Shown here: piece by piece, positions 8,765 through 17,877 of the stretch
Layout: each line of letters starts with the position of its first letter
Numbering within the stretch: position 1 is the first letter of the stretch
Source of the DNA: Candidatus Omnitrophus magneticus
GTDB lineage: Bacteria > Omnitrophota > Gorgyraeia > Tantalellales > Tantalellaceae
Direction of reading: 5' to 3'
Length of the DNA stretch: 64,000 nt
Assembly: GCA_000954095.1 (NCBI GenBank)
Contig: JYNY01000634.1
Coordinates: 1-64,000, forward strand
Notes under the pieces: model-generated
Told to the model about the DNA's origin: nothing
Databases searched by the model: none
The model's input: only the letters and a program-made list of their open reading frames with translations
Program-made: the position numbers and the translations under genes

Positions 8765-11554
8765 TTAACTAAATATAAAATCAATATCTTCTTCCGTAAT
8801 GGCTTTTAAAGACGCGCCCGCGGAGTCCGCTGATATGAAATTTTCAAAAAGCTCCATTTTTCTTTTTTGCAATTCTAATATTTTTTCTTCAATAGTCCCT
8901 TTTGTGACCATCTTATAAGTAAATACCGTTTTATCCTGCCCTATTCTATGAGTTCTATCAATAGCCTGATCTTCAGCGGCTTTATTCCACCATGGATCAA
9001 AAATAAAAACATAATCCGCTCTTGTTAGATTTACTCCTACCCCGCCAGTTTTTAATGTCATCAAAAAAATCTTATATTTATCATCCGTCTGAAATTTTTC
9101 AACTAAAGTTTTTCTGTCCTTTGTCGCGCCTGTCATCATAAGATACTCTATTTTTTCTTCATCCAAATCTTCGGCGATAACATCCAGCGCGTCTAAAAAA
9201 TTCGCGAATACAAGCGCTTTATGCCCTGTCGCCACGATATCCCTCAAATTTCCTATAAGAAGTTCACGTTTTGGAGAAATAATCCCTCCGCCTGTTTTTG
9301 ATTCAGGAATAGAGGCTATTTGACGCAGTTCCGTAAGCGCCTGAAAAATAAAAAACTGTGTTTTATTAATGCCGCTCTTGGCAATTTCTCTACGCAATGA
9401 ATTGTGGTAAAAAATCCTTCTTTCTTCATAGAGCTTTTTATGGCCGTCTTCCATTTCAACAACAAGAGACTGTTCTATTTTTTCCGGGAGTTCCTTTAAA
9501 ACATCTCTTTTTAAACGTCTCAACAAAAACGGGTAAATTTTTATTTTTAATTCTCTCGCCGCGGACGCGTCCTGTTCTTTTTGTATCGGCACTGCGTAAT
9601 CATCATTAAAGTCTTCGAAAGAGCCGAACATGCCCGGATTAAGAAAACGAAATAAAGAATATAACTCTCCCAGATTATTTTCAATTGGCGTTCCGCTTAA
9701 CGCGAGCCTGCCTCGCGACGTCAAAAGCATAACAGCTTTTGACGCCTGAGAATGAATATTTTTTATGGATTGTGATTCATCCAAAATAACATAACAAAAT
9801 TCTATTTTTTGGAATTCTTGTATATCAATACGAAGAGTGGCATAAGTTGTCAAAATAAGATTCTTCCCTTTAGCATCATTAAGATTTCTGGAACTTCCGT
9901 AATGCACATAGTAAGAAAGCCCGGGGTTAACTTTTTCTATTTCATTTTCCCAGTTAAAAACTAATGTCCGTGGCATTACGATAAGAGAAGGTTTTTCTTC
10001 TTTAGAGTATAAAAATGAAAGCAAGGCTATCGCCTGAGCTGTTTTCCCAAGCCCCATGTCATCAGCTAAACAGCCTCCAAACGAATGTTTATCCAGATAT
10101 CTCAGCCATTTATACCCATCTTCCTGATAATGCCTTAACTTCACATTTATCAGGGGAATATCAAACTCCTCTTCTTTTATTCTATTAAACCCATCAAATA
10201 TTTCTTTAGCCCGTGTAAAATTTTCATCTATAATTTTTTCATTTATCAAATCTTCAACTAAAGGCAAATCAAAAAAAGAAATTTTAACCCTATCCTCTTT
10301 CTTTTTAAAAATACGTTCCAATTTTTTCATATATTCTGGATCAATTAAGGCTTTGGAACCGTCGCTTAATTTCACATATGAATTTTTACGATATTGATTA
10401 AGCATCTCGAACAATGAAAAATTTTCATTTTCAATTGTGATAGACACATCTCCCTCTAAAAAATTTATTCCATGAGACATCGAAACTTTAAGGCTGGGAC
10501 GGGAAACTATCAATTTATAGGATTTAAGCTTTTCAGCGCCGTACACCGCGAATGACGCCGGAAGTTTTAACAATTCGTAATATATAAATACCTTCGCGAG
10601 TTCTTCCTCAACAATGATAAGATTTGTATCTGTATAATAATCATTTCTTTTTACGCCATTTTTTCTTAAAGATGTTTTATGTGTATTCAAGACACTTGAT
10701 ATATAATCAAAATACCCTTCTACATTCTCAAACCTCACAGAATTTACCACTATTCTTTTTTCCAATTCATCAAAATAAACTACTTTACTTATTTCAAGCT
10801 CATCCAAAAAAGTAGCCGGATATCCATGTATTGATGTCGCGATTCTCATGTAAAGAGAGTTATCTTTATCCACACTTTCAAAAATAAGCGCTACCTGAGA
10901 ATGTATGTCTTCTCCTCGCGATTCGGTATATTCCCCATACTCGACAGCGATATTATCAAAAAGAGAATAAAATAAAGACAAAAATTTCTGCAAATCGTTT
11001 TTTTTTGTGGATATATTAAAGGAACTAAGCTGTAAAAAATTTTCACCGACAGGCTGGACAGAAATAATTGTATCATTTAAAAAAATTTTGTTTTCAATAA
11101 GAAATTTAAAATCTATGAATTCTTTCCCGTTCAAACGACAGACTACTTCCGACTGTACAGGATCCTCCCCTGTTATTCTCAAAATTAATTTCGCGGGTTC
11201 ATCCGCGAATTTTACAGCCTTACCACTAGGCCCGACGATATTCCCGCATTTTTCCAAAATAAAAATTAAAGATTCATTTTCACTAAAAAAAATATCATTA
11301 AATGGATTACTCCAATCCACACAAAACAACTGCTTCTTCTGAATATTATCAACCGCTTTTAAAACATCTCTAATCGGACTCTTGTAATGTCTGTAATCAA
11401 ACTTCCCATCAGTGCCGTCTTTATTTACAATATTTAAAACAGCAAAATTATTTCTAAAATCTATTCTAAAAACAGGCGACGGTTCTTTATCTCTATTATT
11501 ATCTATCCTATTTTTATTTTTTCTATCTGAAATAATTCTCTCATAAAAATCCAT
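8765..11554 (-). CDS. SNF2/RapA-type helicase-like ATPase
   Basis: A double-stranded-DNA translocase of the bacterial SNF2 family. Residues 1-~480 are a poorly conserved N-terminal region as in bacterial SNF2 proteins with an associated domain. The SNF2 ATPase follows: DDMGLGKT (498-505, Walker A), DESQ (592-595, Walker B), LSGTPIENN. The helicase C domain has ANFLDALDVI, KTGGVGVNLT and the arginine-finger motif DRTHRIGQ. No zinc-binding SWIM motif is visible. Length 929 aa is typical. It sits first in a two-gene unit with the unknown 627-residue protein; no methylase or defence gene is adjacent, so I do not call it a defence system. Confidence 0.9.
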   Translation of the reverse strand: MDFYERIISDRKNKNRIDNNRDKEPSPVFRIDFRNNFAVLNIVNKDGTDGKFDYRHYKSPIRDVLKAVDNIQKKQLFCVDWSNPFNDIFFSENESLIFILEKCGNIVGPSGKAVKFADEPAKLILRITGEDPVQSEVVCRLNGKEFIDFKFLIENKIFLNDTIISVQPVGENFLQLSSFNISTKKNDLQKFLSLFYSLFDNIAVEYGEYTESRGEDIHSQVALIFESVDKDNSLYMRIATSIHGYPATFLDELEISKVVYFDELEKRIVVNSVRFENVEGYFDYISSVLNTHKTSLRKNGVKRNDYYTDTNLIIVEEELAKVFIYYELLKLPASFAVYGAEKLKSYKLIVSRPSLKVSMSHGINFLEGDVSITIENENFSLFEMLNQYRKNSYVKLSDGSKALIDPEYMKKLERIFKKKEDRVKISFFDLPLVEDLINEKIIDENFTRAKEIFDGFNRIKEEEFDIPLINVKLRHYQEDGYKWLRYLDKHSFGGCLADDMGLGKTAQAIALLSFLYSKEEKPSLIVMPRTLVFNWENEIEKVNPGLSYYVHYGSSRNLNDAKGKNLILTTYATLRIDIQEFQKIEFCYVILDESQSIKNIHSQASKAVMLLTSRGRLALSGTPIENNLGELYSLFRFLNPGMFGSFEDFNDDYAVPIQKEQDASAARELKIKIYPFLLRRLKRDVLKELPEKIEQSLVVEMEDGHKKLYEERRIFYHNSLRREIAKSGINKTQFFIFQALTELRQIASIPESKTGGGIISPKRELLIGNLRDIVATGHKALVFANFLDALDVIAEDLDEEKIEYLMMTGATKDRKTLVEKFQTDDKYKIFLMTLKTGGVGVNLTRADYVFIFDPWWNKAAEDQAIDRTHRIGQDKTVFTYKMVTKGTIEEKILELQKRKMELFENFISADSAGASLKAITEEDIDFIFS

Positions 11555-11614
11555 AATATAACTGCCTTTGAGTTTTTACAAAAAAAATATGTTGGGGCAA
11601 AATTAGTCTGAAAC

Positions 11615-12505
11615 TTATTTTATGATTATTTCCAAACTAAAATCCAAAGCTTTAGCGGAACTCGTAATCGCGCCGGAAGATATTATTTCAATTCCGGTAA
11701 GAGCGTAAGAATGTATGTTAGCAATCGTTACTCCTCCTGAAACTTCAAAAAGGACTTTACCATCTAGCCCCATTCTCTCACGAAGAAGAACGGCTTTTTT
11801 AATTATCTCCGGCGGCATATTATCAAGCATTATAATATCCGGTTTTTCCAGCAGAGCAAGTTCGCATTCCTTAATAGATTCTACCTCAAGTTCTATACGT
11901 ATATTTTTTTGAAGTTCCCTCTTAGCGCGCTTAATAATATCATCCGCTATCTCCTCATGATTTTTCTTTTTTTCCTGCATAGCGTAAACTCTTAAGTGAT
12001 TATCTTTTATTAATGCCATATCCCAAAGCCCCATTCGATGATTATATCCGCCGCCTGTTTTAACCGCGTATTTATCTAAATATCTATAAAGAGGCAATGT
12101 CTTACGGGTATCATATATTTTCACGTTTGTGTCTTTAACCGCGCTAACTAACATTTCTGTTTCCGTAGACACACCGCTTAAATGAGATAAAAAATTAATC
12201 GCTACACGTTCCCCTCTTAAAATAGATCTCGCGTTTCCCTGAATAAAAGCAATTTCTTTTTCAGCCGAAACGCGCGCGCCGTCCTCAAGAACAGGCCTAA
12301 ATCTGACATCAGGATCAACAATAGAAAATACCTGTTCAGCAATCGGCATACCGCAAATTACTCCATCTTCACGCGCGATAATAACAGCGTCAATAAGAGT
12401 ATTTTTATCTATTACTGCCTCTGAAGTAATATCTCCAGCGCCAATATCTTCACGAAGAGCGGCTTCTATTATTTTAGAAACTCTTTCTCTGTCTAAATGC
12501 GACAT
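11615..12505 (-). CDS. nadC: Nicotinate-nucleotide pyrophosphorylase (carboxylating)
   Basis: Makes nicotinate mononucleotide from quinolinate and PRPP in NAD synthesis. Family motifs are complete: LREDIGAGDIT at the N-terminus, NFLSHLSGVST, DTRKTLP, KTGGGYNHRMGL, LIKDNHL, LEVES, IMLDNM and EVSGGV. Two ATGs occur six bases apart; I take the inner one (12505, protein begins MSHLDRE) because AGGA is 5 bases upstream of it and would overlap the outer ATG. nadA and nadB are not in the window. The gap to secDF contains a terminator for secDF, so nadC probably has its own promoter; a TATAAT on this strand at 12562-12567 has no recognisable -35 partner. Confidence 0.95.
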   Translation of the reverse strand: MSHLDRERVSKIIEAALREDIGAGDITSEAVIDKNTLIDAVIIAREDGVICGMPIAEQVFSIVDPDVRFRPVLEDGARVSAEKEIAFIQGNARSILRGERVAINFLSHLSGVSTETEMLVSAVKDTNVKIYDTRKTLPLYRYLDKYAVKTGGGYNHRMGLWDMALIKDNHLRVYAMQEKKKNHEEIADDIIKRAKRELQKNIRIELEVESIKECELALLEKPDIIMLDNMPPEIIKKAVLLRERMGLDGKVLFEVSGGVTIANIHSYALTGIEIISSGAITSSAKALDFSLEIIIK

Positions 12506-12685
12506 AATCATCCTAATTTTTTTATTAATTTTTCATACTATACAGCTCTAAAAAACGCTATATTATAAAATAGGTTATACTTATTTTCTATATTTAAAAT
12601 TTTTCAGTTCGTCTGATTAGCCGTAAAATTGTATTTAGGAAGGCTAAAGAGTGATAAAATTCTTGAGATAAACACCTTAAACCGC

Positions 12686-12719
12686 AAAAATGCATTTACT
12701 GTTAAGTAAATGCATTTTT
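12686..12719 (-). terminator. Intrinsic terminator downstream of secDF
   Basis: A perfect 15-bp stem (12686-12700 with 12705-12719) and a 4-base loop, flanked by T-rich DNA. It reads AAAAATGCATTTACT then loop GTTA then the complement. The T run is stronger on the + strand, but the only gene reading into it is secDF on the - strand, 34 bases away. Confidence 0.7.
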
Positions 12720-12752
12720 TTGGGGTATAACAAAAAATTCCGCTTTTATTAT

Positions 12753-14984
12753 CTATCTTTTAACTTTTACTTTTTTAGACGGCCAATCAATAAGAAGCGG
12801 ACTTGCTATAAAAACAGTTGAATATGAACCGGATATTACTCCCACCATCATAACAAACGCGAAATCATTTATTACCTCTCCACCGAACAAAAATAATACT
12901 ATTACAACAATCAAAACAGTGAGAGATGTTAAAATAGTTCTAGACAAAGTTTCATTTAAACTCATATTAATGACATCTTCTTCACTGGCCTTACGTTTAA
13001 ATTTTTTGTCTTCTCTTATGCGGTCAAAAATAACAATAGTGTCATTGATAGAATAACCCACGATAGTAAGTAAAGCCGCAACCACCGGTAAAGAAATTTC
13101 TCTGCCTGTAATAGCTACCATGCCCAAACCGACTAAAACGTCATGGACAAGAGCTATAATAGCGGTAACAGCAAACCTAAACTCAAACCTAAAAGCCACA
13201 TAAATACATATACCTATCATCGCGAAAAATAACGCCTTTATAGCTGTTTTTCTTAAATCAGCGCCGACAGCGGGTCCGACTGTTTCAACCCTCATAACTT
13301 CAAATGCCTTATCACCGAATTTTTCTTTTAATCCAGACACAACATTATCAGAATTCACATTCTGCGACCTGATGATAAATTCTTTTCCACCCACAACTCT
13401 CTGAATTTTAGCATCCGCGACACCCGCTTGGACAAGAACACCTCTTATGTCATTTTCTGAAACAGGCTGATTAAACTTAAACTGTTGTAACATACCGCCT
13501 GTAAAATCTACACCGTAATTTTTTTCTCCTTTCAAAATAAAAACAGTCATACCTATGAATATAATAATAATAGAAACTAAATACGCGGGTTTACGATACT
13601 TTAAAAACGGAATAGACGGCTGATTAAAAAATTGAAACATTTTTATTTTCTCTAATTTTGGCCCGCCTAAAGTAATTAAATCCAACATAAGCCTTGTGAC
13701 TGTTAAAGCGGTAAACATACTTGTTACTATACCAATACTTAAAGTCGTGGCAAAACCTCTAACAGGTCCTGTTCCAAATTGGAAAAGTATAATTGCTGTA
13801 ATTAATGTTGTAAGATTTGAGTCGAATATAGTAAGAAATGCTTTATCAAAACCAGCGCTTATCGCCGCTCGCAAATTTTTACCTAATTTCAATTCCTCTC
13901 TAATCCTTTCAAAAATAAGAACATTCGCATCAACTGCCATACCAATGGTCAATACCAAACCAGCAATACCCGGTAACGTTAAAGTAGCTTTAAAACATGC
14001 CATTGCTCCAATAATAAGTAACAGGTTTAAGACCAATGCGATATTAGCAATAACACCGGCAATAAGATAATACACACCCATAAAAATAATTACCGCTATA
14101 CCGGCAATCAAAGTAGCTGATAATCCTTTATCTATAGAGTCTTTACCGAGTTCAGGACCGACACTTCTTTCTTCAATTATGTTAACCGGCGCGGGAAGAG
14201 ATCCAGCGCGTAAAACAATAGACAAATCTTTTGCCTCTTCAACAGAAAAATTTCCTGTTATCTGAGCTCTGCCGGAAGGAATTGCTTCTCTAATAAACGG
14301 AGCTGTATAAACAACACCATCCAGAAGAACCGCTAGACGCTTGCCGATATTAGATCCTGTAACGCTCGCGAAAATCTTAGCGCCTTCATCGTTCATTTCC
14401 AGAGCAACATACGGTTGGCCAAAACCTTCACTGCTATAATCCATACGCGTATCAAGAAGCATATTTCCAGTAAGAAGAGCTTTACTTCCAACAAGAACAT
14501 CTTCAGTCTTCTTATCACGAGTCTTCATCTTTTTTACTTCATAACCATCCACCTTCTCTCCGGCTAATGCTTTCTTTAATAATTCAGGATCATCAGAAAC
14601 AATCTTGAATTCCAAATGAGCGGTTCTTCCAACAATTTCTTTCGCCCTATCTCTATCAGTTACTCCGGGAAGCTGAACTAAGATACGATTTCCGCCTTGC
14701 AATTGGACAACCGGTTCCATAACACCAAATTGGTCTATTCTATTCCTAATAATTTCAATAGCCCTTAAAGGCGCGTCTTTTGCTTCTTCTTCGCTAATGT
14801 TTGTAGTATCAACCTGTAAAAGTAAATGCATACCGCCTTGCAAATCAAGCCCTAAATTCATCTTTCCTGATTTAACAAGTTTTCCGTTTTTATCAATAAT
14901 ATTAAACGGTGGATAAGAAAACCAAACAGCTAACCCAGCAAGAACAACAACCAAAACACTTTTCCATTTTAGTTTAGTCCACAT
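12753..14984 (-). CDS. secDF: Protein translocase subunit SecDF (fused SecD and SecF)
   Basis: Membrane component that uses the proton gradient to pull secreted proteins out of SecYEG. The N-terminal half is SecD: first membrane helix (residues ~8-25), NLGLDLQGGMHLLL, the large periplasmic domain, then five helices ending near residue 435. The second half is SecF: a helix after KYRKPAYL, GVDFTGG, and YSINDTIVIFDRIRE in the transmembrane bundle. SecD and SecF are separate in most bacteria, so the fusion is a lineage trait rather than damage. It follows yajC by 36 bases, the usual yajC-secD-secF order. Confidence 0.95.
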   Translation of the reverse strand: MWTKLKWKSVLVVVLAGLAVWFSYPPFNIIDKNGKLVKSGKMNLGLDLQGGMHLLLQVDTTNISEEEAKDAPLRAIEIIRNRIDQFGVMEPVVQLQGGNRILVQLPGVTDRDRAKEIVGRTAHLEFKIVSDDPELLKKALAGEKVDGYEVKKMKTRDKKTEDVLVGSKALLTGNMLLDTRMDYSSEGFGQPYVALEMNDEGAKIFASVTGSNIGKRLAVLLDGVVYTAPFIREAIPSGRAQITGNFSVEEAKDLSIVLRAGSLPAPVNIIEERSVGPELGKDSIDKGLSATLIAGIAVIIFMGVYYLIAGVIANIALVLNLLLIIGAMACFKATLTLPGIAGLVLTIGMAVDANVLIFERIREELKLGKNLRAAISAGFDKAFLTIFDSNLTTLITAIILFQFGTGPVRGFATTLSIGIVTSMFTALTVTRLMLDLITLGGPKLEKIKMFQFFNQPSIPFLKYRKPAYLVSIIIIFIGMTVFILKGEKNYGVDFTGGMLQQFKFNQPVSENDIRGVLVQAGVADAKIQRVVGGKEFIIRSQNVNSDNVVSGLKEKFGDKAFEVMRVETVGPAVGADLRKTAIKALFFAMIGICIYVAFRFEFRFAVTAIIALVHDVLVGLGMVAITGREISLPVVAALLTIVGYSINDTIVIFDRIREDKKFKRKASEEDVINMSLNETLSRTILTSLTVLIVVIVLFLFGGEVINDFAFVMMVGVISGSYSTVFIASPLLIDWPSKKVKVKR

Positions 14985-15020
14985 GAAAACCTCCCCCTAA
15001 ATATCTAAATAAATATGTTA

Positions 15021-15368
15021 TTAACTCTGAACCACTTCCGCTACTGGCTTACTTTTTAAATAAGCTATTGAATTCTTTTGAATACGAATCTTAACATCAT
15101 CATCTATACGTAAAGTTATCACATCATCTTGAATATTCAAAATAGTTCCGTGTATTCCGCTTGTTGTAACAACTTCATCATTCTTTTTTAAATTTTTAAT
15201 CATATCCGCGTGTGCTTTCTGCGTCTTTTTTTGAGGCCTTATAAGAAGAAAATAAAATACAATAAATATAAGAATTATAGGAGCAAAAGTAGCGATTGGA
15301 TTTTGTTCCGGTAAACCGGCAGTTTGGGAAACTTGTTGCGCTGATTGCGCGAATGCTAAAGTAAACAT
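15021..15368 (-). CDS. yajC: Sec translocase accessory subunit YajC
   Basis: Small single-span inner-membrane protein that associates with SecDF. Residues ~27-44 are the membrane helix (IILIFIVFYFLLIRPQKK), followed by the conserved cytosolic beta domain: LKKNDEVVTTSGIHGTI. Length 115 aa is typical. A strong AAGGAGGG precedes the ATG, and a good promoter lies about 50-80 bases upstream, so yajC-secDF is likely its own transcription unit. Confidence 0.93.
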   Translation of the reverse strand: MFTLAFAQSAQQVSQTAGLPEQNPIATFAPIILIFIVFYFLLIRPQKKTQKAHADMIKNLKKNDEVVTTSGIHGTILNIQDDVITLRIDDDVKIRIQKNSIAYLKSKPVAEVVQS

Positions 15369-15418
15369 CTAAAAAGCCCTCCTTTTAAAATAAATTAAGA
15401 TACAAAAAATCTTTTTCA

Positions 15419-15447
15419 ATTATACATTGCTAATTAACAAAAGACAA
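15419..15447 (-). promoter_or_regulatory. Predicted sigma-70-type promoter for yajC-secDF
   Basis: On the - strand TTGTCT (15442-15447) and TATAAT (15419-15424) are separated by exactly 17 bases. The -10 box matches the consensus fully and ends about 50 bases before the yajC start. Confidence 0.55.
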
Positions 15448-15561
15448 TCTTATTCACCTAAATTAACTAATAAATAATGTAACCAAAAAATCTGAAGCGG
15501 CCGAAATTATCTAAACCGCCTAAAAGCCCTCCGAAAAAAATACATCAACAAACTTTTAAAT

Positions 15562-16050
15562 TTATATTTTTATTATTTCAGGTTTGATTTTCCCATCGGC
15601 AATATGAATTATGCCGAACGATTTGTACGGAGAGAAAAAATCATCGGTAGGACTGCCGGGATTAAAAAAAATAGTATCCCCTATTTTTTTATTGCAAGCT
15701 AAATGAGAATGTCCAAAAATTATAATATCCAATTTTAACTTACTAAACAATCCTTGCGCATTATCTAAAATTTTTTCACCTGTGCCGGTGCCGTGCGTAA
15801 TACCGATTTTATATCCATCGATATCACATATTAATTTTTCAGGGAGACTTTTTTTTATGCGAAATTCATCCATATTCCCTGCCACGGCCTTCACTTCCGC
15901 GTATTTTTTGAATTCATCAAGCAGGTTTAACCCCACAAAATCCCCGGCATGTATTATTAAATCGCAATCTTCCAAGTTCTTATAGAGTATTGGCGGGAGC
16001 GCGATATAACGGTCAGGAATATGTGTATCAGAAAGGACTACTATTTTCAT
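15562..16050 (-). CDS. Metallophosphoesterase of the YfcE/MJ0936 type
   Basis: A small calcineurin-like phosphodiesterase. All metal ligands are visible in order: SDTH (8-10), HAGDF, AGNMD, THG, GHSH, and the closing FNPGS. Members cleave phosphodiesters in vitro, but substrates in cells are mostly unknown. Its ATG overlaps the stop of the upstream AAA-ATPase gene by 4 bases, so the two are translationally coupled. Length 162 aa fits the family. Confidence 0.9.
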   Translation of the reverse strand: MKIVVLSDTHIPDRYIALPPILYKNLEDCDLIIHAGDFVGLNLLDEFKKYAEVKAVAGNMDEFRIKKSLPEKLICDIDGYKIGITHGTGTGEKILDNAQGLFSKLKLDIIIFGHSHLACNKKIGDTIFFNPGSPTDDFFSPYKSFGIIHIADGKIKPEIIKI

Positions 16051-17708
16051 ATTACTATCTCATATTTCCCGAACAACCTTAATATTTCATTGAGTTGCGG
16101 CACATCAAATATCCAAAGATTATTATCTTTCGCCATTAAAAAAGCATTATTTTCTATGCCTTTAAGAGGCACTATGATTTTTTTTGAAATTTTAAATTCC
16201 CCTTCATTTTTCAAAGCTATTATATTATGAGCATCATCTTCATTAAAAAAATCATCCTGTTTCACAAAACACACCCAAACATTACTGCCGCTCTTAGCCT
16301 GTATTTTAAACATACCGTGAAACGGTTTTTCAATATTCACGCTCTCAAAACACGGCAGTTTTCTCTCATTCATACCTAAAGATATTTTTTCGCCGTTAAA
16401 AGATTTAAATAAATCAGTTATTATGTTTATTATCGGCTGAGAAGTTATAACGCAAAAATTATTATATTCGTCTTCCACTCTCTTTTTAAATTCAAAATAT
16501 TTTATATCCGTATCATCAATTTCCGAACGTGTTTTAACGCTGTAAACATTTTTTATCCAAAACTCAAATAGTTTATCTTCTATTTTATAAAATATCCCAT
16601 TTTTATAAACCAAATCCATATATTGAAGATTGCGCAGTAATTCGCCTTCTTCCGCGCCCATCCTCGCGCCGTGACTGGCAATATTTTTCATTTTCCCATC
16701 GCTCTCGGATAAAGCGATAATCATAGGAATAAATTTTTTACGCGCGCCTTTTTCCAAAAAGAAATTTATATTATTCGTAAAATACTGATTCAATATCCCG
16801 CCGGATTCATACAAAAGTTCCGCGAGCGCCGCGAGTAACCACTCTTTCTCATCCGTTTTTCTAACATCATCGCTAGAACGCGACAAAGAAAAAATTTTCT
16901 TAAAAATAGCATTTAGATAAAAAGGATTCCCTCGCGTGAGCTGAATAACATATTTTTTTATTTTATCACTCACAATAGCGCCGTCAGCCTTATCAGACAA
17001 AAAGGATAGGGCTGTCTTATTATCAAATCCCTCGACATCGACAACCTCAAAATTTCCGAATAACAAAGATAATTTCTGCGATAAAATATCCTTTAATAAA
17101 GTTTTCTGCGAACTTGAAACTATATACATCGTATTTTTCTGAAGCATTATAAATTTCCCGAATGTATGAAAAGGTTTTTTTAGTTTAAAATTCGCAAGAT
17201 TGTGAAACTCATCAAAAATAACAATAGTATTCTTCCCTGTCTCGGATTTTAGTATGGCAGGAATATCCAAAATAATTTCATACGCGAAATCATATTTTTT
17301 ATGTTCAATATGTTTTACCGCGGTATCTACCGCGCGGACTGTTTTTGGTATTTTTTCCGCGCAATACTCTCTTAAAACACCAAAAGTATACTGTTCACGG
17401 CTGTGATGTTCATTAAAAATTTTTTCACCCGTACTTCTAAAATATTGATAAAGAAGAGTAGTAATAAACCTCATGCAAAATATATCAAAACTTTCACCGG
17501 AAAGTTCCACATATAAAGTAATAAAATCCGGTTCATTAACTGATTTTAAAAAATGCCGTAAAATAGAAGACTTTCCGGAAAGCATGGGGCCCGCGAGAGC
17601 TAAATTTTGACGGTATCCGCCTTTCATGGCGTTCATACGTTTATGGAGTGTGGCAAGAACATCTTCTCTGCCAAAAAAATCTTTTCCTGTAACAGGTTCT
17701 ATAAACAT
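16047..17708 (-). CDS. AAA ATPase of the archaeal-ATPase/STAND-like group
   Basis: The protein opens with the family signature (FFGREDVLATL) and has Walker A GPMLSGKSS (Lys46) and Walker B TIVIFDE (Asp166-Glu167). A helical lid and a winged-helix-like region follow (residues ~250-400). The last ~140 residues alternate beta strands and helices and contain FKIQAKSG and IIVPLKG, which could be a degenerate nuclease-like fold, though I cannot identify catalytic residues. No signal peptide. It is coupled by a 4-base overlap to the phosphoesterase gene. Function unknown; related ATPases act in signalling or defence in other organisms, and nothing here decides between them. Confidence 0.75.
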   Translation of the reverse strand: MFIEPVTGKDFFGREDVLATLHKRMNAMKGGYRQNLALAGPMLSGKSSILRHFLKSVNEPDFITLYVELSGESFDIFCMRFITTLLYQYFRSTGEKIFNEHHSREQYTFGVLREYCAEKIPKTVRAVDTAVKHIEHKKYDFAYEIILDIPAILKSETGKNTIVIFDEFHNLANFKLKKPFHTFGKFIMLQKNTMYIVSSSQKTLLKDILSQKLSLLFGNFEVVDVEGFDNKTALSFLSDKADGAIVSDKIKKYVIQLTRGNPFYLNAIFKKIFSLSRSSDDVRKTDEKEWLLAALAELLYESGGILNQYFTNNINFFLEKGARKKFIPMIIALSESDGKMKNIASHGARMGAEEGELLRNLQYMDLVYKNGIFYKIEDKLFEFWIKNVYSVKTRSEIDDTDIKYFEFKKRVEDEYNNFCVITSQPIINIITDLFKSFNGEKISLGMNERKLPCFESVNIEKPFHGMFKIQAKSGSNVWVCFVKQDDFFNEDDAHNIIALKNEGEFKISKKIIVPLKGIENNAFLMAKDNNLWIFDVPQLNEILRLFGKYEIVI

Positions 17709-17803
17709 TTTTTATCAATATGGGTTATACAAACATATCAGCATTTTTTTATCCATAGCAAACTCTTTTTTTCGGGCTAATGCTGTTTTTTGATTCGAAA
17801 CTT

Positions 17804-17877
17804 TGGAGCGAGCGAGGGGAATCGAACCCCCGTTACCAGCTTGGGAAGCTGGAGTTCTACCATTGAACCACGCTCGC
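17804..17877 (-). tRNA. tRNA-Gly (anticodon CCC)
   Basis: A complete cloverleaf on the - strand: acceptor stem GCGAGCG/CGCTCGC, D arm GTTCAATGGTAGAAC, anticodon stem CCAGC/GCTGG with loop TTCCCAA, T arm GGGGG-TTCGATT-CCCCT, discriminator T and encoded CCA (17804-17806). The loop gives anticodon CCC, reading GGG. Its first base is the last base of the TAG stop of the PfkB-kinase gene, so it must be cut from that transcript. Confidence 0.95.

Noticed and set aside
8765-11554. SNF2 helicase as part of a defence (DISARM-like) system
   Set aside because: No methylase, DUF1998 or phospholipase-D gene is adjacent; the protein looks like a housekeeping bacterial SNF2.
11615-12511. nadC start at the outer ATG (12511)
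   Set aside because: The ribosome site AGGA would overlap that ATG; spacing fits the inner ATG at 12505.
13696-14070. 124-codon + strand frame inside secDF
   Set aside because: Antisense of conserved SecD helices; no independent signal.
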